Assembly: GCA_030737835.1 (NCBI GenBank) | Contig: JAUJYN010000034.1 | Location: 372,001-436,000, forward strand | Reading direction: 5' to 3' | DNA length: 64,000 bases | From: Acorus gramineus | Lineage: Eukaryota > Streptophyta > Magnoliopsida > Acorales > Acoraceae | The notes under the pieces: generated by a model | Databases searched by the model: none | What the model was told of the DNA's origin: nothing | Seen by the model: the letters and a program-made list of their open reading frames with translations, nothing else | Made by a program: the position numbers and the translations under genes | Shown: piece after piece, positions 46,541 to 57,067 of the stretch | Numbering within the stretch: the stretch's first letter is position 1 | How the letters are laid out: each line of letters opens with the position of its first letter

Positions 46541-46821
46541 TAAACATTGAACAAGGCTGCTACCAGAATTTTTCAACCCCAGGGTATACTTGGTAAAATA
46601 CCCATAACTTTTACTACATGAATCCAGTTGATCTAATTCCACTTTTGTATGAAATCTAACTCGAAACTGAGCATCTCATAATAAACTCATATTTAAACCT
46701 CTTCATCTTGGATTTTAACAAAAATCAAATCCAAAAACCAAATTGGAAATACATAACTTCGAGGAAAAAATTATGTAGCTAAATTTTCAATCAGAGCGCT
46801 CCAAATGATACAGGCATAACA
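46541..46821 (-). mobile_element. A2 LTR remnant (subtype I start end)
   Basis: Minus-strand LTR part ending GATACAGGCATAACA at 46821, equal to the first 280 bp of a subtype I LTR. It follows the palindrome at a join where AGAGC of the primer site meets TAAACATTGAAC. Next to it lies CCCCCTTAGG, whose reverse is the polypurine tract of A2. Confidence 0.8.
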
Positions 46822-46833
46822 TTTTTCCCCCTT
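46822..46833 (-). other. Polypurine tract of A2
   Basis: TTTTTCCCCCTT on the + strand, purine-rich on the minus strand, immediately before the LTR start. It confirms that this LTR is the 3' LTR of a minus-strand element. Confidence 0.65.
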
Positions 46834-47727
46834 AGGAAATTTAGTCCTCGAAATTTAAGGAAACCCAAAGGGAAGACCGAAAGTATCATGCATAGACCTT
46901 TTGTTCCCAAGTGATCTATGCACCAGACTGGCGCTACCAACACACTATAATGAAAGGAACGGTCTTAGCGTGGAGCCTCTTCTCATGCTGGTCTCTGACC
47001 TCGATCCAATGCTCCACAAACGACAAATCCAGCTCGAGAATGAGACGGTCGAACGGAGTGACATGAGCAGGATCTTGGACATAACGCCTCGGCCATGAGA
47101 CAAGGACGACGTCGTGGGCATGAGCCAGCTGTGGGGGAAAGGCTACATGATAAGCCACCTCCCCAATCTACTCAATGACGAGAAACAGTCCATTAAAGAG
47201 CCAACTCAGCTTGCCCCGAACGTCAAAACAGAGGGTGCCCTTAAACCAAGACACCTTCTCAAAAATATGATCGCCAAACCCAAAGGTAAGCTCCTGGTGA
47301 CGATGACCTGCGTAGCCCTTCTGTCGGTTCTGGGAGGTGCAGATGCACACACGAACCAACCTGGCCACCGCAAGGTCAACAACTGACTTATGGCCCCTCC
47401 AACTGGCGCTCCTCAACCGTCCCAACACAAGGGAGGTATAAACTGCGCCTGTAGAGTGCCTTTCACAGATCCATCTGGATGCTCGAATGGCAGTCGTCTT
47501 GCAGGCATACCCCAACAAATGGGTGGTGCCTCACTCAACTACCCTCATCATCGAGCACGCAGGCACCTAGCATGTCCTCCAAGGTCTGAATCGTCCTCTT
47601 TGCCCGGCTGTCCATCGGCGATGAAACGCTATACTTAAATGGAGGCTCACGCCAAAGCCTGCCAAGGCTGCGCCACAACCTCAAAGTAACCCTCGCGTCT
47701 CAACCAAAAATAGCGCCGACTGGTAAC
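46834..47727 (-). mobile_element. A2 interior, integrase end, decayed
   Basis: Minus-strand INT C-terminal fossil collinear with 2290-2950 of E1. Parts visible: VIEWIGEVAYHVAFPPQLAH and, upstream of it in the element, RTSQNRQKGYAGHRHQELTF, as in Del/Tekay INT ends (YADRRRRxLxFxxGDxVFLKVSP). Many breaks. Interrupted at 47728 by a solo LTR and continued at 51089. Confidence 0.78.
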
Positions 47728-50700
47728 CGTTATATATGTGTCACTTTTAACCTGCTGGTAACCGTTGGAGCGTTCTGGCAGTTTTTCATTTTTTTTTTTT
47801 TTTGGTTTTCGATCGGAACCGCTAATTTTTGGACTGTTAGCTATCGTCCTGAGTTAGAGGACTCCGATTGGAAATCTAACTGCATATTAGGTGTCCTGGT
47901 GTCATTTTAGGCCTCTCACTCGAATTCCGGTAACGTTTCTGAAATTTCACAGTTCTGGGGCATATCCGGGTATTTTAAGTGACTTGCTATATAAATGAAA
48001 TCTAAAACTTGATTGGCACTATTCATCATCCCTTCCAAAAGCTTTTTCTCTCTCCCCTCTCTCCTTTTCTTTCATTTGAGCCCCTTAGAGCCCTCAAAGC
48101 TTAAAACTTAAAGCATAGAAAGTGTACACCCCGGTGCTTTCAAATTCGGATTCCGGCCAACCTAGCCCTTCCATCCCCCCTCTCTTCTCCTCTGATTTGG
48201 GCCAATTCGAGGGCCAAGGAAGATCCCGGCGTTGGAGGCCTTTGGGGAAAGGTTTCGGTGCGCGGAGAGCAACCGAACATCTCTTCCTCCCCTTGGTAAG
48301 CCCTTTTTCCTCTCTTTTCATGCTTAGATGTATGTTAGGAGGATGGATTTGAGGTTGGGTGGTGGTCGGCGGCAGTGGGTGGCCGTCGGAGGGCTGTGGG
48401 GTGGTGGTCGGAGGCCTTGGGGTGGCCGGAGGTGGGTGGTAGGGGAGCTCAGGCAGGGAGGCTAGCAGTCTCGGGAGAGTTGGCAGCGAGCGCAGCAGGC
48501 AGGCGCACCAGGTGGCCGGGCGCGCGAGTGCGTGCGCGCGGCGTGCGCTCGGGTGGTGCTGCGGGCGTGCTGGGCGCGCTGGGTAGGCAGGGTAGGGCTA
48601 GCTCGGGTAGGATGGCTGGGGGCTGTGCGAGCTGGGCAGGCCGTGCTCGGGTAGCTGGCAAGGGATGCTCAGGCATCGGGCGGGCAGTACCCAGGCGTGC
48701 AGGCGAACGGTGCGCGGGCCACTCGGCGATGCGCGCAGGCAGGCAGCGCGGGCAGCAGCGCGGGCAGGCTGGCAGGCGCGCTGGGCGCATGTTGCGCGGG
48801 CGTTCGCGTGGGCGGTGGGTGAGGGTCCCGGGTGCTGGGCGCTGAGCGCTGGGAGCTGGTCGCGGATGCTGGGCGAGGACTCTGGGTGCTGAGCGCTGGG
48901 CGGTGGGGCGCTGGGCGCTGGGCACCGTAGGGGAGCATGCGCGCGGGGCGCTGGGTAGAGGCACGGGCGTGCACGCGGGTAGAGGCTGGTGGTGCGCGCG
49001 AGGCGAGGCGCTGGGCGCCGGTGTGCTCGCGGGTCAGCGCGGTGCACCCGGGTGGCTCGGCGGCGTGTCCAGGCGGCGGGCAGGGGCCCGGCGGTGCGCC
49101 TGGGTGCGCGGTTTGAAGCGCGGCGGCGCATCCGGGGGCGGGTGGCCGTGCGGGTGGTTGCCGGGAGTGTGGGAGTGTGTCGGGGTGCTCGGGCTAGCGT
49201 GCGTACGGGTCGTATGTACGTTTGCCCGAGTGTTGGGTATTTATTTGTGTAGTTTGGTATATTTTGTAGTATTTGTGGGTTTTACTCACCAAGTTACTAC
49301 CCTGTCTTGCAGATCTTGACGGACGGTCGCGCGACGACCCGGATTCCGGTGAGTGGGACAATCCAACCCAGTTTGGGAGGCGCTATATGCATTTGGGCGT
49401 ATACCGTCCTCCCCTGGGGCACCATAGATTAATATTAACCTGCTTAATATGTAATCCATGTGAACATGATTGATATGTAGAATGCATGCTACCCCTAGAC
49501 TTGCATGTTAGGGACTTGCACCCTTAGGATAGGTGTAAGAGCCTGTATCTTGTCCCCCTGTTCTCATGCTAGGAAGCCTTGGCCTATGCATGTGTCCTAC
49601 TAGTTTATTTATTAAATTAAATGCTAGTGTATGTTAAATGCATGCCTTAGGTAATATTATAGGGAGGGGCCTTGCGAGGTCAACATTGAGACCCGGGTTA
49701 GGGTACTCCGTGTTCCTTGTTTGGTTGTCGGGATGTCCTGTATCGGGACCTCATGCTGCCCTCCCAAGGTTCTTGTCCCAATAATATTATATCTCTAGTT
49801 GATAATTAATGATTTACCCTTGTACGATTATTAGCATCTTAGTGAATATTATAGGGGAGGGGCCTCGCGAGGACAGCGGTGAGACCCGGGCTAGGGTACA
49901 CCGTGTTCCTTGTTTGGTTGTCGGGGTGTCCTATATCGGGAACTCACGCTGCCCTCCCAAGTTCCTTTCCCCCAATGATATTACAACCTTGCTATTATTG
50001 TATATGTTCCCCGCATCTTGGTTATGCGCCCTGGAGGAATTCTGAAGAATTCATGACATTAGAGTCGTTGAGATGTGTAGTTGGCGGATCCGAGTGGATC
50101 ATATGCGTATGGATAGGCTGTTCTGTCCCCTTCGTTGGATCCGGTAGAGGCTGCCCCAGCGTTAGAAAGGCCGTCCCTTCCAAGGGCTCCCATCAGTAGG
50201 CGCCTCCCGATATTTGTGACGGACTGTGCTGAAGTTGTGGGTGAGGGCTCCCATCAGTAGGCGCCTCCCGATATTTGTGACGGACTGTGCTGAAGTTGTG
50301 GGTGAAAGCCAAGCGGCCTACGGAGTGGAGGAGAGACTATCGGTGGACCAAGGGTGACCAACAGCCTAGTCAGTCCCAAAATCCTATGTCACCCGTTGTA
50401 GGGTGAGGGTGAGGGTGTAGTGGGTTGGCGATGAGCGACCCACTGGATTTGTGATTGGATGATTATCAGTCCCAAAATCCTAAGTCACCCATTGAAGGGT
50501 GAGGGTGAGGGTGTAGTGGGTTGGCGATTGAGCGACCCACTGGTTTGAGTATTTGTTACCATTTTGTGGTTGTTAATAAGAGATTGTGGATTATTAAGAT
50601 CTGAATTGTGGTCAATATTGTCTGTGATGCATGGGTTGTGCTGTTCACTGAGCGTGTGGCTCACCCCTCGCATATGTTTTTCCCCAGTTGCCACTGAGCC

Positions 50701-51088
50701 GGAGCCGGAGCAGCAGGTGGAGCTTTCCGAGGGATTCCTTCAGTAGCGGAGCAGCGCTACGTCCTGCGAGTGCCAGAGGCTATCAGCATCCCTTCTTGAC
50801 TGTATGTATTTTATTTCCGTGCTTGAGCACGCGTTTGTATATATACTCAGTTGTATTTGTGTACATTGGCTCTCACAGGACAGATGATTGTGTATCGAGT
50901 CTGTAGTATGTTTATTTACAGATTCAGTCTTTTGCTTCCGCATTTGGTGTATATATCATGTCAGCCCCTTTGTTGTCTGTGTGTCATTCTGGTTGCTTGT
51001 GTATGATATATTATTGACCTCCTGTGTAGATTCTGATATTTTATATACACTTGCCGCGTCCCGGGGATGGCCGCCCTGGGGCGTGACA
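47728..51088 (+). mobile_element. Solo LTR (subtype II) inside A2 interior
   Basis: Starts at GTTATATATGTGTCAC, ends GGGGCGTGACA, about 3.36 kb. Flanks GGTAA and GGTAG are an approximate 5-bp duplication. E1's interior at 2950 shows the same stretch uninterrupted (GCCGACTGGAGTGCC). Inside are a TATA-like run (47988-47996), CG-dense block (48380-49220), hairpin (49375-49413), two interior-derived modules (49662-49780, 49854-49973), an exact 61-bp tandem duplication (50184-50305), two GGGTGAGGG tracts (50401, 50497) and the acidic frame (50688-50746). Confidence 0.88.
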
Positions 51089-52295
51089 GGTAGTGCCATG
51101 AAGACGAACAATCGCGAAGGTGGAAACCCACGTCAAGGCGTCTAGTGACTCAATCAGTCAGATTAGGGAGGGAAGCACGGACTTAGTCAGTCTGTCAATG
51201 ATCACCTAGACAGCGTCGTGACCCGAACATGACATTAGCGAGTCCGGCGCATTCGTCAACCCCGACAGCAGTACTTAAAACTTGTAGTGCCTGAACGGTC
51301 ACGAAAGGCCATCTACGGGATGTCCAACTTTCGGATCTACAACTTGTGGTACCCTTGTGCGAAGATCGATCTAACAGAAGACACTTGCTCCCAGAGCTGG
51401 TCAAATAGATCATCAATTCGCGGCAAAGGTAATTGATCTTCAACCTCCACAGGGAGATCAAAACAACACCATGAACAATTAAGTCCCGATTCTGCTCCTC
51501 GAGCATGGCTGGTGCTCATGATGACACTTACACCCTTGGTAAGCCGCTCAACCGCACTTAATCCACAAGACACGCAATAAGGGGTCGTCGGACCTCGACA
51601 ATGCCTATGCGACGTCATCTATCTGATAGGGCGATTGAGTCCCATCACGAACGCTAGCATCGCGTCTCCTTATTTGCGACCAATGTGGGGCAAAACGCGA
51701 CAGTATCGCGAACTGTGCTTCACATGCCGCCACCGACAGGTCGCCCTACCATAACCATTGGAACTCTAGCATCTTGCACTCAATGGGCAGATTCATCACG
51801 GGGAGTCCACGCTCTCGACATCATCTAGTAGCACTCTCCCGGTGTGGCCTCTACCTGGTAGCCTCCCAAGCCCGCTATCTCTGCCATATGGGCGCACCAA
51901 CAAGCATAGCATCTGGGAGCACCTCACAGGGCTCTGGCCTCAACCGGGCAGCTACAACGCACAATGATATATCGAAGCGACTCCAGATGCCACTATGGAA
52001 CCCAGTCCACAAGCAATCGCCCACCAAGCTGCAATAGGATGCACCCAATCCCGATCGTATGCATCACCACTCGCTACAACACCTTCCAAGTGAGAGGAAA
52101 ATCCATCATCAATTTGATGCTTCTAAGGTATTCCTTGACTGGGAAAAGAACCTTGGGAGGGCACCATGAGGTCCCGATATAGGATATCCCGACAACCAAA
52201 TAAGGCACACGGAGCTCCATTATCGAGACGCAATTCATACCTTAGAAATTGCAACCAATTCATCACTATCATACTACTAGGCTAGAAACTCCTAC
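51089..52295 (-). mobile_element. A2 interior, RT part and module, decayed
   Basis: Resumes E1-like interior exactly where it left off (GTGCCATGAAGACGAACAATC). RT-like sequence lies about 51195-51506 (KINYLCREL, matching the region around LPRIDDLFDQL in Gypsy RT), and the shared module lies at 52140-52200. Compared with E1 about 220 bp are absent near 51245. From about 52296 the sequence changes to better preserved gag-protease, so a boundary lies there. Confidence 0.75.
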
Positions 52296-53812
52296 CAACT
52301 CTAATGGAAACTCATGCTCCGCAATCGCCACGGTACACCCCCGGTAAACAGAACGGAGGAGAATACGATCTCCGACGGGCAATGATATCTCCAGCATAAC
52401 ATCAAGAGGGGCGGACACCACGCCCATCCGTCTCGCGAAAGCGGGAGACACGAACGAGTGCGTGGCTCCGGAATCAAATAGCACATATGCATGAAGCTGG
52501 GAGATCAAAACAATACCTCGGACCACGCTACCCGAAGCCTGCGCCTCCTCGGTTGTAAGTGCTGCAACACGACCCTGAACAAGCTGCGGCTGAGGAGCAG
52601 GGGCACGCCTCGCAGGCTGCACTGGCTGCCTCCTCTGGTCAACTCGGCAACCCTGTGGCTGCTGCTGCTGCTGCTAGCACGGCTGCTGCTGTAGCTGCTG
52701 CTGCTGCTGCCGTCGAGGCACACGGGGTCGGCCAGCATCAGGGCAATCATATAAAATATGCCCGATCCGCTGGCAATGGTAACAGCGTCGCGTCTCCGGT
52801 CGCCTAGCCTGGACTGGTACTGCAGCAATGGGTGCTGGACCTCGCACTGGCACCACATCGACTGGAGTAGCGGTGGCCGCTGACTGATCAAAGCGGGGCC
52901 GCTTGCTCTTGCGATGTCCCTGGTCCTGGCTCCTGGGGGCCTCTGGTCTGCAGGAGGGGTTGGAACCCCCAAAGGGACCCCAAGGTCTCGCTCAACTGTC
53001 CTCGCACGAGACACCAAGTCTAAGTACCTCGTGAACGCCTGTGAGGTGACATGCACCCTGATGGTGCTAATGAGACCCATCTCGAAACGACGGCATCGCG
53101 TCTCCTCATCCATCACCAAGGCGGGGGTAAACCGGGAAAGCCTCGTGAAATGTGTAGAGTAATCAGCGACCGACATGGAACCCTGCGTCAGCTGCTCGAA
53201 CTCTCGCATCACGATCTGGCGTGTCGAAAATGGAAAGTACTCCTCCAGAAAGTAACTCCGGAATCCGGCCCATAGAAGTCGCCCCACGCCCTCGGGGATG
53301 TCCACCGATCGGGTAGCCCACCAGTCGGCGGCGCTACCCTTCAACATGAAGGTGGCCAGTGAGACACACTGGCGGTCGGTGCAGTGCATGGTCGAGAAGA
53401 TCTTGTCTACCTCCATCAACCAACGCTCAGGGGCAAGGGGGTCCGCCGTCTGGCCATGGAACTCGGGAGGGTGAAGCTTCAGAAAGGCAGTGAGGCCGCT
53501 CTGATGCACTCGTGCCGCAGCCTCTAGCTCCACCTCCCTCTCCAGGGGATCCTGAACTCCCACTACCGGAATCTCCACTGGGACAGGGGGTACCTCGGGC
53601 ACCACCGGTGGATCTGCCACCAAGGGGACCTGTGGAACTGCCTCGCGGGCCGCCCGCAACTCCTGGATCTCTCGCGCCTGATCAGCCAACGCCCTAGTCT
53701 GGGCCTCCAGTGCCCTAGTCTGAGTCTCCACTAGATCTGCGATACGAGCGTAAGCACGCTCCCATGCAGGAGGCTCCTGCGCTGGTCCTGGCCCAATAGC
53801 CGAGGACACTCA
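52296..53812 (-). pseudogene. gag-protease region, Del/Tekay, minus strand
   Basis: Well-kept minus-strand gag and protease fossil, with few breaks. Parts from right to left: coiled-coil N-terminal helix (VETQTRALEAQTRALADQA), proline-rich linker, Retrotrans_gag core (PPEFHGQTADPLAPERWL, then GSAADWW and FRSYFLEEYFP), a CCHC zinc knuckle (CYHCQRIGHILYDC) near 52750-52800, and a protease with the LFDSGATHSFVS catalytic motif near 52440. Order and motifs are those of Del/Tekay chromoviruses. It is far less decayed than the adjoining 46834-52295 block and lies opposite in direction to A1 on both sides, so it may be A1's own material turned round. Confidence 0.82.
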
Positions 53813-54447
53813 GCTATTCGTCCTGGCCGATCTATGTTGGGACGAGGTCGGAGAGCGCCAGTTGGAGGGACCAGAGATCGTCCGCCAGACCTCAGAGAAG
53901 GTCAAGACGATTCGTGAGCATATCCGAATCGCTCAGAGCCGTCAGAAGAGCTACGCCGATCGTCGTCGCCGTGAGCTCGCCTTCGAGGTTGGTGACCATG
54001 TTTTCCTGAAGGTGTCCCCGTCGAAGGGCATCTTCCGTTTCGGTGTGCGGGGCAAGCTGAGTCCGCGTTACATTGGCCCGTTTCTCATCCTTGAGCGGAT
54101 TGGAGAGGTGGCCTATCGCATAGCCCTGCCCCCACAGTTGGCTCAAGCCCATGACGTCTTCCATGTCTCGCAGCTGAGGCGCTACGTCCACGATCTTGCT
54201 CACTTTATTCTGTTCAAGCCGCTCGTCTTCGAGCCGGACTTGTCATTCATGGAGCAGTCGATCGAGATCCTGGACCGACGTGAGAAGAGGCTCCGCACCA
54301 AGACCGTCTAGTTGGTTAAGGTGCGATGGCAGCACCGTTCTGGTGCCGAGGCCACTTGGGAGCGCGAGGACGCCATGCGTGGCGCATATCCACATCTTTT
54401 CCCTTCCTATATGTTTTTGTATTAAATTTTTTGGACAAAATTTCCTA
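53813..54447 (+). pseudogene. Integrase C-terminal region of A1
   Basis: Plus-strand INT end: WDEVGERQLEGPEIV, then RQKSYADRRRRELAFEVGDH, GPFLILERIGEVAYRIALPP, HDVFHVSQLRRYVHD and a final EATWEREDAMRGAYPHLF that matches the Del/Tekay C-terminal (chromodomain-like) end. Few breaks. It leads directly into a polypurine tract and the 3' LTR, so it belongs to A1 or an element in A1's place. RT, RNase H and the INT core are absent from this strand. Confidence 0.85.
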
Positions 54448-54459
54448 AGCGGGGAAGAA
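54448..54459 (+). other. Polypurine tract of A1
   Basis: AGCGGGGAAGAA immediately before the LTR start TGTTATACATG. Typical plus-strand primer of a Gypsy element. Confidence 0.85.
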
Positions 54460-54740
54460 TGTTATACATGTGTCACTTTTTAGCCTATTGGTCACATTTG
54501 GATCGTTTCTGGCCATTTTTCAATTTTTGTTTTTTCGATTAGAGCCGCTAAAATTTTAGATTTTTAGCTATCTGCGTGAGTTCGAGTACTCCAATTGGAA
54601 ATCTAACTGCATATTATGAGTCCTGGTACCATTTTGTACTACTCATAAAAATTTCATCGAATTTCGATAACGTTTTAAAAATTATGCAGTTTCAAATTGT
54701 ATCCGGGTTTTGGTCGTTTCTGATTTGTTAGGAGGAATAG
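54460..54740 (+). mobile_element. A1 3' LTR, first 281 bp
   Basis: TGTTATACATGTGTCAC start; follows A1's 5' LTR base for base in order. Cut after GGAGGAATAG by insertion of LTR E5; the 5' LTR shows the uninterrupted site near 42960-42970. The rest lies beyond the window. Confidence 0.87.
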
Positions 54741-57067
54741 TGTCACGCCTTAGGGCGGCCGTCCACGAGACGTGGCAATAATAAAATATCAGCTATCAAT
54801 ACCTGAGGTCAATAAAGACTCCAACAAAAACACAAAAAGTGGCAAAGCAATGATAATGATAACTGACTGAAAAGCGGAAGCATAATATATAAACAATGTC
54901 TGTAAATCAAAAACATTATTACAGACCCGAATACACAATCACTGTCCTGTGAGAGCCAAGTCTAGACCAAAGAAAATACAACCTGTGCCACATGCACGAT
55001 TTACAATGTATACAATGACTCTAGGACTGCTGACAGCCTCGCACTCGCCATCCGCCGGAAGAACGCTCCACGCCCATAAGACCACGCCACAAGAAAGCTC
55101 CAGCTCCACGCCCAACACTGCCCCTGAAAAGAAACAGTCTGCGAGGGGTGAGCTACAAGCTCAGTGAGTGGCTGGAAACCAATCACCATACAACAGATTG
55201 ATATATAAACAATTTCCTTTCAAGGAAAACATGGGTAGAAACCCAATGGATAACAAAGTCACGCGGCGGCGCGACCATCCTCACCCTCACCCTCACTCCC
55301 GGAGGAAGACTCTTGGGACTTTTGGGGAGAGACCATACCGTCGGTCGAAGAGACCCAGAATTACTGGTCTACACAACGCTACTGGATCATCTACATCTAG
55401 ATAACTTCCCCACGATGTCCTTGAACATCGATACGAGACTGGACCCAACAACTATGGGAACGGTCAAACAACGAATGGGTCACGCGGCGATGTGTCTTCA
55501 CCTCATCCTCACCCTCACCCCCTTAGAGGTGACATAGGACTTTTGGAAGAGATTTAGACTGCTCTACACCCTTGGTCCACCGGTAGCCCTTACCCCACGC
55601 AGCCTCTACCTGGTATACTCCCACGATCAGTACGCTTCCGAATGCATCGGTGGTACCTACGGATGGGAGCCCTCTGTCAGGACAGCTTTAACGCCTGGGG
55701 AGTTCCTACATCGGATCCAACGAAGGGGAGAACGATCCCACGCTCGCAACATCATTCGTTAACCCTCTCCCGGGTAGCCTCTACCTGGTATACTCCCACG
55801 ATCAGTACGCTCCCGAATGCATCGGTGGTACCTACGGATGGGAGCCCTCTGTCAGGACAGCTACAACCCGGCCTCTTCAACTCACCGCTCTACACCCTTG
55901 GTCCACCGGTAGTCCTTTCCCTGGGTAGCCTCTACCTGGTATACTCCCATGGTCAGTACGTTCCCGAATGCATCGGTAGTACCTACAGATGGGAGCCCTC
56001 TGTCAGGACAGCTGTAATCCCGAGAAGTTCCTACATCGGATCCAACGAAGGGGAGAACGATCCCATGTTCGCAAAGCGAACCCAATGAAAGACAACTACT
56101 CTCGATAATCACTTATCGAGATATAGAATACTACTGTACTCCCACACCGTTGCGTCGCTCAGACACAAAGGGGTTACCTCTGCTCTCACGTAGAAGTAAA
56201 CCCATAAGCTAATGAATTCTCCTGAATTCCAAATGAGTGCATCGCTCGGATGCACGGGGCGATTACATCGCTAGCGCTCTAACTAATAAGGTACAACCCG
56301 ACAGCGGGTCATACCCACGCCTATTTCAGATAGGCCTAATTAGTTTTAACATGCGCATAATATTTTAGAGGAGAATTTAATCTTAGTTGTGTGCATGAAC
56401 CATATGCACGATCACATATCAATTAATCATAGGGATACTCCCTAATCATATATTTACATCATAATAAATCATACAACATGCATACATGGTCATTAATCAC
56501 ATAAACATACAAAATATACTCTAATATCCGTTGGATATCGCCAACTTAAAAGAAAGGGTCAAGCGTGATCTCGCGCACTAACAGGTGCATGCCAATATTC
56601 CAAACGAACCTGAGTCGAGTAGAAAATCGCCTCTACTTACTCAGTTCGTTTAGAGGGAGAGGGCGAGAGAGATCATCATCTCATGAAGCTGGTCATAGCT
56701 TTGCCCCATTAGCATGGGTGCAACAGCTACACCACGCCCTCGAGTCTTATTGCAAGGGAATATTAGCAGGTGCCCATTATTAACCCAGACTTAATCATAC
56801 TGTATATTCCCATTAATATGGTGGGAGTAGTATTACAATACTACCTAAGACATGCCATATTCTATACATCCATACACATTTACAACATACATGCCCATAC
56901 TAGAGGGGCTCATGCAACACAATCATTCATACATGGATACTAAACATGTATATAAGCCTGGCATGCAAGATATCTACATATTATAGCATAAGCATGGTTA
57001 TACTACTTATCTACACAAGTAGTATAGCTAAGATGCCCCATTGATGCGCGACGCGCGACTACGCGCG
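54741..57067 (-). mobile_element. E5 LTR, first part (subtype I), inserted in A1 3' LTR
   Basis: Starts TGTCACGCC at 54741 with AATAG to its left, the likely duplication. Contains CCTCACCCTCAC tracts (55280, 55505), three tandem GGGAGCCCTCTGTCAGGACA modules (55571-56080), the GTGCATCGCTCGGATGCAC stem and half of the conserved hairpin at its right edge, where solo LTR E6 entered. Resumes at 63400 and runs off the window. Whether E5 is solo or part of a full element cannot be told. Confidence 0.87.
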
